This document shows, piece after piece, positions 52,388-62,267 of a stretch of 64,000 nt of DNA. Numbering within the stretch: position 1 is the first letter of the stretch; every line of letters starts with the position of its first letter. The stretch comes from Microterricola viridarii. Lineage in GTDB: Bacteria > Actinomycetota > Actinomycetes > Actinomycetales > Microbacteriaceae. The notes under the pieces were generated by a model that saw nothing but the letters and a program-made list of their open reading frames with translations, was not told the DNA's origin and made no database searches. The stretch spans positions 1,240,001 to 1,304,000 of the forward strand of contig NZ_LT629742.1 in the NCBI RefSeq assembly GCF_900104895.1. Direction: 5' to 3'. A program made the translations under genes and the position numbers.

Positions 52388-53623
52388 TCATCGCTCCTGG
52401 CTGAGATCGGTGAAGACGGGCTCCGCATAGGTCGATCCGACGGCGAGGATGTTGCCGGCGGCGTCGAAGTCACAGGCCTGGGGCAGATCGGCGAAATGCC
52501 GGCCGGAGCGCTCCATCAACGAGACGTTGACGAAGTACTTGCCGGTGCCGAAGCGGTTGTCCTTCAGCACGAAACGCACCTGGCGACGACCGCTGAGGGT
52601 GCCGAGCTCCAGTCCGAGCCGCTTCGTCGTGGTGCCGTACACGACCTGGCCGAGGGTGTTGTCGATCTGGATTGCGACCATCCAGTCGTCCGTCGACCCG
52701 AAGTGCTCGACGTCCATGGTGATCTCGAGGTCGTCGCCCAGCTCGAGGGGAGCCTCGGCGTCGCGGCCCGCGGCGACGGCAGTCGCCCCGTGCACGATCG
52801 CCTCGCGCGCCTTCTCGCTGGAGCCCGGCGCGATCTGCGACACACGACGGTCCTCGAGGATGTCGCGGAACTTGGCGACGGCCTCGCGCGGGTCGCCGTC
52901 ATAGGCGATCTCGCCGGCGTTCAGGAGGATGGCACGGTCGCAGAGCTCTTCCACCTGGCTCAGCGAGTGCGTGACGAGCACGATCGTGCGCCCCTCCTCC
53001 TGGAAGGAGCGGATCTTGTCGAGGCACTTGCGCTGGAAGGCCTCATCGCCGACGGCGAGCACCTCGTCGACGAGGAGCAGGTCGGGGTCGGTGTGCACGG
53101 CGACAGCGAAGGCGAGACGCACGTACATGCCGGAGGAGTAGAACTTGACCTGGGTGTCGATGAAGTCGCCGATGCCGGAGAAATCGAGGATGCTGGCGAA
53201 TCGCTCCTCGGTCACCGCGCGGCTGAGCCCCATGATGGAGGCGTTCAGGTACACGTTCTCGCGCCCGGTGAGGTCGGGGTGGAATCCGGCACCGAGCTCG
53301 AGCAGCGCGGCGATGCGGCCGCGCCGCTCCACGCTTCCGCCGGAGGGGTCGATGATGCCGCCGATGACCTTGAGCAGGGTGGACTTGCCCGAACCGTTAT
53401 GCCCGATCAGGGCGACGGTGTGGCCGGCCTGGATGGAGGTGGTCACCCCGCGGAGCGCCCAGAAGTCCTCGCGGTGGCGGCGGCCGTTGCGGCCGAGCGT
53501 GACGAGGCGTTCCTTGAGGGAGTTGTCCTTGCGCAGCACGAAACGCTTCGAGACGTCGTTGATGCGCACAACGTCGGGGGCTCTGCCGGATTCGGGGCGA
53601 GCGGTGTCTTGGAGCTGCGTCAT
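52388..53623 (-). CDS. wzt: Polysaccharide ABC exporter, ATP-binding protein with Wzt C-domain
   Basis: A 411-residue ATPase of the Wzt/TagH class. Walker A is IGHNGSGKST (about 73-82), the signature is YSSGMYVRLAFAVAV, and Walker B is LLLVDEVLAVGDEAFQ. From about residue 270 a separate beta-sandwich domain (LELGDDLEITMDVEHFG ... ADLPQACDF) matches the Wzt C-terminal carbohydrate-binding domain, which in Gram-negative systems recognises a terminal modification on the polymer. This suggests the exported chain is capped. It follows the permease gene by 14 bases. Confidence 0.9.
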   Translation of the reverse strand: MTQLQDTARPESGRAPDVVRINDVSKRFVLRKDNSLKERLVTLGRNGRRHREDFWALRGVTTSIQAGHTVALIGHNGSGKSTLLKVIGGIIDPSGGSVERRGRIAALLELGAGFHPDLTGRENVYLNASIMGLSRAVTEERFASILDFSGIGDFIDTQVKFYSSGMYVRLAFAVAVHTDPDLLLVDEVLAVGDEAFQRKCLDKIRSFQEEGRTIVLVTHSLSQVEELCDRAILLNAGEIAYDGDPREAVAKFRDILEDRRVSQIAPGSSEKAREAIVHGATAVAAGRDAEAPLELGDDLEITMDVEHFGSTDDWMVAIQIDNTLGQVVYGTTTKRLGLELGTLSGRRQVRFVLKDNRFGTGKYFVNVSLMERSGRHFADLPQACDFDAAGNILAVGSTYAEPVFTDLSQER

Positions 53624-53637
53624 TCTCTCTTCGATCC

Positions 53638-54540
53638 TTAGAGTGCCTGGGCGAAGTTGCCCTGCAGCTTGCTGAAAACGCGCTGCGCGATGGCCAGGAG
53701 AACCAGGCCGACGACGAACGCGATGCCGAGGCGGGGCAGCAGGTCGACGGGGTACTCGGCCACGCCGCTGCCGGCCGTCCAGAAGGCCTTCTGGAATCCG
53801 AGCACAGCCAGGGTGATCGGGTTGTTGGTGTAGATGTCGAGGAGAAGGCCATCACCGACGGCGTTCTTCACCATGGACCAGGAGTACACGATCGGGGATG
53901 CCCACAGCAGAAGCAGCAGCATGACCTCGACGAGGTACTGGATGTCGCGCAGGTAGACGTTGACGGCCGCGAAGAACAGCCCGAGTGCCATGCCGAACAC
54001 CAGAAGCACCATCAGGGCCGGGATGGCGTAGAAGACATCGGCGTGGATGGGGAACGCGCCTGCGATCAGCGTCGCGACCAGGAGGATCCCGAGCTGAATC
54101 AAGAAGTTGAACAGCGCAGAGCCCACGCTGGCCAACGGGAAGACCTCGCGCGGCAGATAGATCTTCTTGATCAGACCGGCATTGCCGACGATCGATGACG
54201 TCCCGCCGCCGATGGTCTCGCTGAGCAGCCCGTAAGCGGTCAACCCGGTGAAGACATAGATCGCGAAATCGGGGATGCCGCCTGCCCGCGCCGCGGACAG
54301 GAACTGGCCGATGACGATGTAGTAGATCAGCAGCTGGGTCAACGGCCGGACCAAGGTCCAGACGAAGCCGAGTGCGCTGTCCTTGTAACGCGACTTGAGG
54401 TCGCGCCGTACAAGCAGCGAGAGCATCTCTCGTTGCTGGAAAATCTCGCGAATCGAGTGCAGGGCACTGCGGCTCTGCGCTGATCCAACCGTCACCAGCT
54501 TCTGCTGTGCGAGGCTGTCGAAGCGGTCTTGCGCGCTCAT
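53638..54540 (-). CDS. wzm: Polysaccharide ABC exporter, permease
   Basis: A 300-residue ABC-2 type permease with six membrane helices, opening with an amphipathic N-terminal region and LVRRDLKSRYKDSALGFVWTLVRPLTQLLIYY, the standard Wzm/TagG segment. It works with the Wzt-like protein to export a lipid-linked polymer. The ATG at 54540 follows a perfect TATAAT by about 38 bases; an upstream TTG start would lie inside that promoter and is rejected. Confidence 0.9.
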   Translation of the reverse strand: MSAQDRFDSLAQQKLVTVGSAQSRSALHSIREIFQQREMLSLLVRRDLKSRYKDSALGFVWTLVRPLTQLLIYYIVIGQFLSAARAGGIPDFAIYVFTGLTAYGLLSETIGGGTSSIVGNAGLIKKIYLPREVFPLASVGSALFNFLIQLGILLVATLIAGAFPIHADVFYAIPALMVLLVFGMALGLFFAAVNVYLRDIQYLVEVMLLLLLWASPIVYSWSMVKNAVGDGLLLDIYTNNPITLAVLGFQKAFWTAGSGVAEYPVDLLPRLGIAFVVGLVLLAIAQRVFSKLQGNFAQAL

Positions 54541-54578
54541 CTGGTGTGTTCTCGATCCATTCGGGGAAAGCTCCCGCA

Positions 54579-54584
54579 ATTATA
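54579..54584 (-). promoter_or_regulatory. -10 box of the wzm-wzt operon (leadered)
   Basis: TATAAT on the minus strand is a perfect -10 element. The transcript would start about 54572, giving a short leader before the ATG at 54540. No clear -35 was found. Confidence 0.55.
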
Positions 54585-54620
54585 GTGAGCCAAATTGCGA
54601 GCCCTGCCCAGCCAGATGCG

Positions 54621-56717
54621 TTACCGTGCGCGGGATGCCGCGTGGCCGCTCGGCTGGAACAGTTCCGGCCAGCGAGCGGCGAGCAGGCGCCTGTTGTTGG
54701 CGTCCGCGGCGAAGCGGCCGGGGCTGAAGAGCTGGAAATGGCGCACTCGTGAGTTCGGCACCACGCGGAAGTCGGCGTGGCCGGCCGTGGCGAGGCGGAG
54801 CGAGAAGTCGGCGTCGTCGTAGCCATTGCTGAAGATCGGGTCGAAGCCGTGCACGGCGGCGAAATCGGCGGAGCGCAGCAGCATCGCAACGCCGGAGACG
54901 CCATCGATCTCGGTGACCTCGCTCGGGACCGTGAGGAGATCGTGGGGGATCGGTTCGCCCCGTTCGAAGCGGAGCCCGGCGCTCTGCACCGAGCCGTCGT
55001 CGTTGAGCACCAGCGGCTGCACCGCGGTGACGGGGCGGCCGTCGGCACCCGCCTCGTTCAGCGCGCTGAGCAGGGGGGCGAGCCAATCCTCGCCGACCTC
55101 GGTATCGCAGTTGAGGAAGAGCGTGTACTCGCCGGTTCCCAGGGCGAAGCCGAGGTTCGACCCCAGCGCAAAGTTGGTGTTGCGCTCCAGCGGGAGCAAG
55201 CGCACCTGATTGGCTCCGAGCAGTCCGGCCGCCAAGATCTCGGACGGTGAACGCGGGGACCCGTTGTCGACGACGACGATCTCGATGTCGATGTTGCCGG
55301 AGTGCGCCAGAACGCTGCGCACAGCGGGCAGAGTGTGGCGCCAGTCCGCATAGCTCGGGATGACGATTGACACGCGGCCGGGCACCCGCGCCGGCACCGC
55401 TGCTTCGATCTTGGCCCAGTCCAGCAGATACTTGCTCAGCACGACCTGCTCCCAGCCGGGCGCCTCCACGGTGCTGATGCGACCGGTCCCCGTGCTCTCG
55501 CTGTAGATCACGCCGATAAACGGAAGCAGTTCGACGGGTCCCAGCGCGAACAGGCGGATTGCGAGGTCGTAGTCGACCCAGCGGCGCAGGGACTCGTCGA
55601 ACCCGCCGATCTCGGCGATCGCCTCGCTGCGCACGACCAGGGTGTTCAGGTCCACGAAATTGCCGCCGTAGAGGAGGTCGTCGCGGGAACCGTGGATCGC
55701 GAGAAAGCGGTTCTCGCCGGACTCCTTCTTCATCTCGACGGCGGCATAGACCGCCACGGCGTTGCCCGTCTCCAGGGCGGCGACGCTGTGCTCGAGGAGC
55801 TCGGGGACCCAGACGTTGTCGGAGTCGAGGAAGGCGATGTAGCGCCCTTCGGCTGCAGCGATCCCGCTGTTGCGGGCCGCGCAGACCCCGGCCGCCGGCC
55901 CGCGCACGAGGTGTACTCGTGGATCGCGCTCGGAGTAGCGCTGCACGACGTCCGGTGTGCTGTCAGTGGACCCGTCGTCGACGACGATGAGCTCCCAGTC
56001 GGGGTAGCTCTGGGCGAGCACGGACTCGATCGCCGCGGAGATGACGGTGGCGCGGTCGCGCACGGGCATGACGACGGACACCAGCGCAGAGCCGGCCGCG
56101 CGGGGCGGCAACTCCGGGAGCGGCCCACTGTGCCATTCGGTGCTGAACCGCTCGCGGTTGAGCTCGGTGCGACGCCAATAGCGGGCGCTCGTCTTCAGCG
56201 CCTCCGCCCTGGCCTCGCCCCACGTCGGCGTTCCGGCGCAGAAGTCGTGCACGGGCAGCACCGTGTCCGGGGTCGCGTGCGCGACGAACTGCTCCAGGGC
56301 GTCGCGCAGGCTGATCAGCCGCGCCCCACCGCGCCGAAGCGGCTTCTGCACGTAGACCCTGGCGTCGAAGAGGGGCGAGGTGGTGTTGAGCGGCTCGTTG
56401 TGGAAGAACATGTGGCAGAAGCGCGGGGCTTCGTGCAGAAGGCCGGTGTGGAATCCGTACCATTCCTCGTTGTAGAGCGGAGTGGGGGAGTACCCGGCCG
56501 CCGCACCGTGGCGGAGGAAGTGCTCGGCGGCATCCTTCTTCGTCTGGAACGCCTCGTTGGACTGCGCCTCGTAGTACTCCAGGTCGAACAGGGGAGAGCG
56601 GGCGAGCGCCGCAGTCCGCTCTCGGTGATCCCAACGGGTCATTCTCGGTTCCAGCGAGGGGACGCCGCCGAGTGCGCTTCGAACACGCCGCTTTGCGGCG
56701 CGAAGCAGTCTCCCCAT
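54621..56717 (-). CDS. Large protein with two GT2 glycosyltransferase domains
   Basis: A 698-residue protein. Residues about 1-210 are an N-terminal region with repeats of the FDLEYYEAQSNEAF / LYNEEWYGFH kind seen in rhamnan and glycan-synthesis proteins. A first GT2 domain (about 215-430) has VSVVMPVRDRATVISAAIESVL, VVDDGSTDSTPDV and FLDSDNVW. A second GT2 domain (about 455-690) has VSIVIPSYADWRHTLP, VVDNGSP, FLNCDTEVGEDWLAP and SNGYDDADFSLRL. Both have acidic motifs intact, so two transfers by one protein are plausible. AGGAG lies 5 bases before the ATG at 56717. Confidence 0.88.
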   Translation of the reverse strand: MGRLLRAAKRRVRSALGGVPSLEPRMTRWDHRERTAALARSPLFDLEYYEAQSNEAFQTKKDAAEHFLRHGAAAGYSPTPLYNEEWYGFHTGLLHEAPRFCHMFFHNEPLNTTSPLFDARVYVQKPLRRGGARLISLRDALEQFVAHATPDTVLPVHDFCAGTPTWGEARAEALKTSARYWRRTELNRERFSTEWHSGPLPELPPRAAGSALVSVVMPVRDRATVISAAIESVLAQSYPDWELIVVDDGSTDSTPDVVQRYSERDPRVHLVRGPAAGVCAARNSGIAAAEGRYIAFLDSDNVWVPELLEHSVAALETGNAVAVYAAVEMKKESGENRFLAIHGSRDDLLYGGNFVDLNTLVVRSEAIAEIGGFDESLRRWVDYDLAIRLFALGPVELLPFIGVIYSESTGTGRISTVEAPGWEQVVLSKYLLDWAKIEAAVPARVPGRVSIVIPSYADWRHTLPAVRSVLAHSGNIDIEIVVVDNGSPRSPSEILAAGLLGANQVRLLPLERNTNFALGSNLGFALGTGEYTLFLNCDTEVGEDWLAPLLSALNEAGADGRPVTAVQPLVLNDDGSVQSAGLRFERGEPIPHDLLTVPSEVTEIDGVSGVAMLLRSADFAAVHGFDPIFSNGYDDADFSLRLATAGHADFRVVPNSRVRHFQLFSPGRFAADANNRRLLAARWPELFQPSGHAASRAR

Positions 56718-56853
56718 TGAGGCTCCTCTCCTGGACATGTCCCCACGACCGTACGGTACCTTGCTGCGAGGCGCAAAGGCGCGCCATCCACTGTGCCTTG
56801 TTCGGGTGTGGCACTTCTGGGGGTGATCGTGCCCGTGAGACACTGGCACGGAC

Positions 56854-58218
56854 ATGGATATCGACACCGCCTCGCACCAGAGCCCACCGACACCCCCGCT
56901 CCGGTCCGGCGCCGCCGCCCGTTTCACCCGCTGGCTGCCGCCGGTGTTGATCATCCTGGCCAGTCTCCTCGTCGGCATCGTGCACGTTCCGCAGCACAAC
57001 GCGATCTCGCCGATCGACGAGTACGTCTACATCGACTACTACGCCAAGGTGCTGGACCAGGGCGTCGTGCGGCAGGGCGAAGAGGTCGGCCATTATGCCA
57101 GGCAGGAGCTCGGATGCCGCGGCCTGCGGATCCTCGCGCCGGCCCCAGACGACCGCTGCTCGCCCGCGATCGCCGACGACGACGCGCGGTTCCCGATGGG
57201 CGGCATCACCTCCGCCGACATCTACACGCCGCTCTACTTCGGCGTCACCCGAGTCGTGGCTCAGCCGCTGCTCTGGCTGGGCGTCACCGACTCGCTGACC
57301 CAGGCCGGCCGCTTCGCGGGCGTCTTCTGGCTGGCCGCAGCCGGGCTCCTCCTCTTCTCCGCATTGCGCCGGCTCAAGATCGGCCCCTGGGCCGGCACCG
57401 GGATCACCCTGCTCCTGGTCGGCTCGATGCCGGCCTACTGGTTCAACACCTACATCAGCACCGACGCACCGACCATGTTCGCCGGGGCGCTCCTGGCGTT
57501 GCTGACCGTCCGATACCTGCAGGGTGCCGGATCCGGCTGGTGGCTGGTGTTGGCGGCGCCGGTCATCACGCTGCTGAAATTCCAGAACGTGGCCGTGATC
57601 GGCGCGGTCGCCCTCACGCTCTTGTTCGCGGCCTTCTCGGCATCCGCCGGCCCGTTCTGGACGCGTCTGCGCGGGACCATCCTGCACCGCCACACCCGCT
57701 TCGCGGCGCTCGCGGTGGTGGCCGCCGTGCTCGCCCAGGGCGCGTGGACCGTGGTGCGCGCGCTGATCTCGCTCGGCCCATCGCCCGACCAGGGCACGGC
57801 GAACGACTACAGCCTGCACGCGCTGCTCAACCTCATGTTCAAGTACCTGCCGGGCTCCGGCACAGGTGTCGATGCCACCTCGACGGGGGCGATGATCGTC
57901 ACCAACCTGGCCGTGTGGATCGCCGTGGCGGGTGTGCTCGGCCTCGTGGTGACGGCCAAGCCCGGCACCCTCAAGGCGTCATTCGCCTACGGGACCCTGC
58001 TCATGGCGCTTCTGATCGGCCCGCTGCTCGCGACCGCCGTGCGCATCTCCACCGGGTACTACTTCTCGCTGCCCGAGCGCTACGGGCTCTCACTGTTCCC
58101 GCTGTTCCTGATCGCCGCCGCGGTGTTCGTGCAGCAGACCGAGCGGCGCGCTCCGGTCGCCGTGCTGGGGGCGCTCGGCGTCGTGAGCTACGCGGCGATG
58201 CTCACCGTTCCGAGCTAG
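56854..58218 (+). CDS. Polytopic membrane protein, possible GT-C glycosyltransferase
   Basis: A 454-residue protein with roughly nine to ten membrane helices. After the first helix the extracytoplasmic loop has SPIDEYVYIDYYAKVLDQG, an acidic pair at the site where GT-C enzymes place their catalytic Asp/Glu. No family was recognised. Its position within the glycosyltransferase cluster supports a lipid-linked-sugar-dependent transferase. It is divergent from the two-domain GT2 gene and convergent with the next gene, 9 bases apart. Confidence 0.7.
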   Translation: MDIDTASHQSPPTPPLRSGAAARFTRWLPPVLIILASLLVGIVHVPQHNAISPIDEYVYIDYYAKVLDQGVVRQGEEVGHYARQELGCRGLRILAPAPDDRCSPAIADDDARFPMGGITSADIYTPLYFGVTRVVAQPLLWLGVTDSLTQAGRFAGVFWLAAAGLLLFSALRRLKIGPWAGTGITLLLVGSMPAYWFNTYISTDAPTMFAGALLALLTVRYLQGAGSGWWLVLAAPVITLLKFQNVAVIGAVALTLLFAAFSASAGPFWTRLRGTILHRHTRFAALAVVAAVLAQGAWTVVRALISLGPSPDQGTANDYSLHALLNLMFKYLPGSGTGVDATSTGAMIVTNLAVWIAVAGVLGLVVTAKPGTLKASFAYGTLLMALLIGPLLATAVRISTGYYFSLPERYGLSLFPLFLIAAAVFVQQTERRAPVAVLGALGVVSYAAMLTVPS

Positions 58219-58227
58219 CCGCGCGGG

Positions 58228-59610
58228 TCAGCCGCGGCCGAGGCGGCTGAGGCGGTTGGACGCCCAACGGATCGGTCGGGTGACCCGCCACGACGAGCTC
58301 GCCTCGAGACCGGCGATTCGTGTGGCGAGATCCTTCCGCTCCCGCTGCCGCGGGGAGACCACGCCGGCGACGATGTCCGGGGCGCGTCGCGGGTTCAGGC
58401 AGAAGGCGATCAGCGGCTCGAGGACCGTCGACCAGCGCAGGCGCTGCGCGTAGCGCTGCACGTTCTCGCGCACGACGGCCCTGCGCTCGTCGTCGTAGAG
58501 CAGCTCCTCCAGCGCGCCGCGCAGCGCCTCGATGTCCTCGGGCGGCACGACGCGGCCGAGGTCGTTGTCGCGGATGATGCTGGCAAAGGTGTCGCCGTCG
58601 GTGCTGACGATCGGCAGTGAGGCCCAGAGGTAGTCGAGGATCCTGGTGCGGAAGCTGAAGGCCGTCTCCAGGTGGTCGAAGTGGGTGCTGACGCCGAGGT
58701 CCGCATCGAGCAGGTAGTTCGCGCGCTCGTCGTAGGGCACCCAGCCGTCGTTGAAGAAGACGACCCGGTCGAGAAGCCCGAGCGACTCGGCCAGCTCCCT
58801 GGTCCGCAGCGAGACCTCCATCTCCGGCACGTTGGGGTTCGGGTGCTTCACACCGAGGAAGAACAGGCGAAGGTCTGGGTGCGTCTTGGAGAGCGCGTGC
58901 ACCGCGTGGATCAGGGTGATCGGGTCAAACCAGTTGTAGATCCCGCCGCCCCAGATGATGACGGTGTCGCTCTCGGAGATGCCGGGGACGGTGCCCTTGA
59001 TGCCGTGCCGCACCTGGACCGGGGCGGTGTCCTCGATGCCGAACGGCGCGACTCCGAGGAGCGAGCGCAGGCTGGCGTCCTGATCGTAGGTGTACGGGTT
59101 GATGCGGCAGAGGGCCGCCAGCTGGCCGAGCCAGAAGTCGCGCTGCTTCTCCGAGGCGCAGAGCATGTAGTCCGAGCGCTCGATCTGCGCGTTGAGCACC
59201 TCGGCGGTCTGCAGCGAGACGTGCAGCCTGTCGGCCTCCGGAAGCGCTTTGACCTGCTCCAAGACCTCCAGGTGCATGGGGTCGTAGATGTCCGCGACGA
59301 GGATGTACCGCTCATCGCTGAGCCACGGGAAGCTGGCCAGAACATGGCCCTGGAACACGATGACGTCGCTCCAGTCCGCGTGGGCGCGGAGCTCGTCGGA
59401 CGACGCGAAGAAGACCGGGAAGTCTGGGTGCTGGAGCTCGGACTGCAGCGTCGAGACGAGGCGCACATCGGCGACGGCCGAGAGAGCTTTGGCCATCTCG
59501 AAGGCTCGGATGGCGGGCCCCGCCATCTGGACACCGAGGGAGTCGGGCGTGATGACCAGGACCTTGTTCAGTGCCGCCGTCTTCTGGGGCGTGTCGGTCT
59601 CGAGCGGCAT
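58228..59610 (-). CDS. Glycosyltransferase, GT4-like
   Basis: A 460-residue GT-B protein. It begins with KVLVITPDSLGVQMAGPAIRA; then ILVADIYDPMHLE, IIWGGGIYNWFDPITLIHAVH, FFLGVKHPNPNVPEM and a donor-site region FSFRTRILDYLWASLPIVSTDGD. The sequence is closely paralogous to the C-terminal half of the protein encoded at 59778-62267. GGAGG lies 7 bases before the ATG at 59610. The last 45 residues are basic and unique. Sugar and acceptor are unknown. Confidence 0.87.
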   Translation of the reverse strand: MPLETDTPQKTAALNKVLVITPDSLGVQMAGPAIRAFEMAKALSAVADVRLVSTLQSELQHPDFPVFFASSDELRAHADWSDVIVFQGHVLASFPWLSDERYILVADIYDPMHLEVLEQVKALPEADRLHVSLQTAEVLNAQIERSDYMLCASEKQRDFWLGQLAALCRINPYTYDQDASLRSLLGVAPFGIEDTAPVQVRHGIKGTVPGISESDTVIIWGGGIYNWFDPITLIHAVHALSKTHPDLRLFFLGVKHPNPNVPEMEVSLRTRELAESLGLLDRVVFFNDGWVPYDERANYLLDADLGVSTHFDHLETAFSFRTRILDYLWASLPIVSTDGDTFASIIRDNDLGRVVPPEDIEALRGALEELLYDDERRAVVRENVQRYAQRLRWSTVLEPLIAFCLNPRRAPDIVAGVVSPRQRERKDLATRIAGLEASSSWRVTRPIRWASNRLSRLGRG

Positions 59611-59777
59611 GGGGAATCCTCCGGTGGGGCGGCCGCGTCACGTGACCGGACCGGCTGATGGTCGGTCGTTGACGCAAGAAGGGACAGTACCATGTGAGCC
59701 TTCGGGGAGGCTGTTGAGCGCTCTCGCAGCGCGCGCTTGTTAGTATCGAGCTTGCCGTTTCCTATCGAAAGGCCTGC
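59611..59777. promoter_or_regulatory. Divergent promoter region of two glycosyltransferase genes
   Basis: This 167-base region separates two divergent starts. TAGTAT at 59741-59746 is a likely -10 for the rightward gene, whose ATG at 59778 has GAAAGG upstream. Nothing equally clear was seen for the leftward gene. Confidence 0.45.
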
Positions 59778-62267
59778 ATGCCTCCGCGTCAACCGGGACT
59801 CGTGTCCGTCGTTCTCGTCAATTTCCGTGGCACCGACGACACACTCGAAGCCATCAAACACCTCGGGTTGCTGGATTGGCCAGCCGATCGCCTCGAGATC
59901 GTCGTCGTCGAAAACGCCTCCGGCGACGACAGCGCCGCCCGGATCCGCGCCGGGGCGCCGCACGTGAAGCTCGTCGAGTCCAAGTCCAACCTCGGATTCG
60001 CGGGTGGCTGCAACCTCGGCGTGAAGGCGTCGACGGGCGAGTACATCGCCCTGCTGAACAACGATGCCAAGCCGGACGCCGGCTGGGTGCGCGCCGCGGT
60101 CGACCGATTCGCCGAGAGCCCCTCGGTCGGCGCCGTCGCGAGCCGCGTGCTGGACTGGGACGGCAAGCTCGTCGACTACATCGGTTCGGCGATGACGTGG
60201 TTCGGCCAGGGCTACAAGCCCCTCACGGCCCAGCCCGTGCCGAACCAGCCCGACCGTGTGCACGACGTGCTCTTCGGCACCGGCTCCGCCATGTTCGTGC
60301 GCCGCGACGTCTACGACGCGCTCGGCGGATTCGACGAGCGCTACTTCATGTTCTTCGAGGACGTCGACCTCGGCTGGCGGCTGAACCTCGCCGGCTACCG
60401 CTTCGTCTACGAGCCGGCCTCGCTGGCCTACCACAAGCACCACGCCTCGATGTCGGCATTCGGCTCCTTCAAGGAGAGCTACCTGCTCGAGCGAAACGCG
60501 CTGTTCACGCAGTACAAGAACCTCGGCGATGAGGCGCTGGCCGAGGCCCTGCCGGCCACGCTGGCGCTCGGCATCCGCCGGGCCGTCGCCCGCGGCGAGC
60601 TGGACTCCACCGCCTTCGACCTGCGCAAGGGCGCCGACGACGGCCCCACGATGGAGGTCTCCAAGCAGACCATCGCCGGGGTGTTCGCCATCGACCAGTT
60701 CGTCGAGCAGCTGCCGTCGCTGCAGAAGTCCCGTGCCGAGATCCAGGCCTCGCGCGTGGTCAGCGACAACCGGCTGTGGACGCTGTTCGGCGACACCGAC
60801 GCGCCCTCCTTCCAGAACGACCACTACCTCGAGGGCTACGACAACCTGGTCAACGCCTTCGCCGTGACCCAGCCGCCCCAGGTCAACCGGGTGCTCATCA
60901 TCACCGGCGACCCGCTCGGCGCCAAGATGGCCGGCCCCGCGATCCGCGCCTGGAACATGGCCGAGGCGCTCGCCAAGGACAACCTGGTCACCCTCGTCAC
61001 CCTCGCCGGGGCCGAGGACCTGTCCGCGCCGTTCGCGATTGCACACGTGCGCCCCGGCGACGACCGGGCGATGAAGAAGCTCGAGCGCGAGTCCGACGTC
61101 ATCGTCTTCCAGGGCCTGGCCATGGCGCTGTTCGAGTCGCTCCGCAAGAGCGACAAGATCATCGTCGCCGACATCTACGACCCGATGCACCTCGAGCAGC
61201 TCGAGCAGGGTCGTGAGCAGGGTGCCGTGCAGTGGGAGAAGCAGGTCGGCGACGCCACGGAGGTGCTCAACGAGCAGCTGCTGCGCGGCGACTTCTTCCT
61301 CTGTGCCTCCGAGCGCCAGCGGCACTTCTACCTCGGCCAGCTGGCGGCCCTCGGCCGGATCAACCCGGCCAACTACGCCGACGACCCCGACCTGACCAAG
61401 CTGATCAGCGTCGTGCCGTTCGGCCTGAACCCCGAGTTCCCTGCGCAGACCAAGCCCGTGCTGAAGGGCGTGCTGCCCGGCATCGGCGCCGACGACAAGC
61501 TGCTGCTCTGGAGCGGCGGCCTGTACAACTGGTTCGACCCGAAGACGCTGATCCGCGCCGTCGCCCGCCTGAGCGAGACCCACGACAACGTGCGCCTGTT
61601 CTTCCAGGGCACCAAGCACCCGCACCCCGGTGTGCCAGAGATGGGCATCGTCGCGGAGTCGCGCGCGCTGGCCAAGGAGCTCGGCGTGCTGGACTCTGCC
61701 GTGTTCTTCAACGACTCCTGGGTGGACTACGCCGAACGGCACAACTACTTGGGCGAGGCGGATGCCGGCGTCAGCACGCACTACGACCACGTCGAGACCA
61801 CGTTCTCGTTCCGCACCCGCATCCTCGACTACCTCTGGGCTTCACTGCCGATGGTGGTGACGGAGGGCGACCACTTCGCCGAGCTGATCGCCGCGGAGAA
61901 GCTCGGAGTCGTCGTGCCGCCGACCGACGAGATCGCCCTGGCCGACGCGCTGGAGAAGGTGCTCTTCGACGAGAAGTTCGCCGCCAGCACGCGCCGCAAC
62001 ATCAGCAGGGTGCGCAAGCAGTACGAGTGGCAGAGCGTGCTCGCGCCGCTGGTCGACTTCGTGGCCGCGCCGAGCCATGCCGCCGACCTCGTTGCCAGCG
62101 GGGCCGTGCGCGCGTCATCCGGCGCCGCGGAGCGCCGTGTCGCCCCGCGCACGCGCAAGCACGGCCTCCGGCACGATGTCAGCCTGTTCGTGCACTACAT
62201 GCGCACCGGCGGGCCGCAGGTCGTGGCGAAGAAGGTCAAGAGCCGCCTCGGTCGACGCTTCAAGTGA
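59778..62267 (+). CDS. Bifunctional glycosyltransferase: N-terminal GT2 fused to C-terminal GT4-like domain
   Basis: An 829-residue fusion. Residues 1-300 are a GT2 domain of the WbbL kind (SVVLVNFRGTDDTLE, VVENASGDD, NLGFAGGCN, LNNDAKPDAGW, GGFDERYFMFFEDVDLGWRL). A linker follows to about 375, then a GT-B domain starting VNRVLIITGDPLGAKMAGPAIRAW and including VADIYDPMHLEQLE, LWSGGLYNWFDPKTLIRA, FFQGTKHPHPGVPEM and FSFRTRILDYLWASLPMVVTEGD. The C-terminal half is paralogous to the stand-alone protein at 58228-59610. Two transfers by one chain would build a repeat unit in one step. It overlaps the next gene by 1 base. Confidence 0.9.
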   Translation: MPPRQPGLVSVVLVNFRGTDDTLEAIKHLGLLDWPADRLEIVVVENASGDDSAARIRAGAPHVKLVESKSNLGFAGGCNLGVKASTGEYIALLNNDAKPDAGWVRAAVDRFAESPSVGAVASRVLDWDGKLVDYIGSAMTWFGQGYKPLTAQPVPNQPDRVHDVLFGTGSAMFVRRDVYDALGGFDERYFMFFEDVDLGWRLNLAGYRFVYEPASLAYHKHHASMSAFGSFKESYLLERNALFTQYKNLGDEALAEALPATLALGIRRAVARGELDSTAFDLRKGADDGPTMEVSKQTIAGVFAIDQFVEQLPSLQKSRAEIQASRVVSDNRLWTLFGDTDAPSFQNDHYLEGYDNLVNAFAVTQPPQVNRVLIITGDPLGAKMAGPAIRAWNMAEALAKDNLVTLVTLAGAEDLSAPFAIAHVRPGDDRAMKKLERESDVIVFQGLAMALFESLRKSDKIIVADIYDPMHLEQLEQGREQGAVQWEKQVGDATEVLNEQLLRGDFFLCASERQRHFYLGQLAALGRINPANYADDPDLTKLISVVPFGLNPEFPAQTKPVLKGVLPGIGADDKLLLWSGGLYNWFDPKTLIRAVARLSETHDNVRLFFQGTKHPHPGVPEMGIVAESRALAKELGVLDSAVFFNDSWVDYAERHNYLGEADAGVSTHYDHVETTFSFRTRILDYLWASLPMVVTEGDHFAELIAAEKLGVVVPPTDEIALADALEKVLFDEKFAASTRRNISRVRKQYEWQSVLAPLVDFVAAPSHAADLVASGAVRASSGAAERRVAPRTRKHGLRHDVSLFVHYMRTGGPQVVAKKVKSRLGRRFK

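Noticed and set aside
54541-54579. TTG start for the Wzm-like permease at 54579
   Set aside because: It would lie within the perfect TATAAT promoter element and adds 13 residues not expected in the family.
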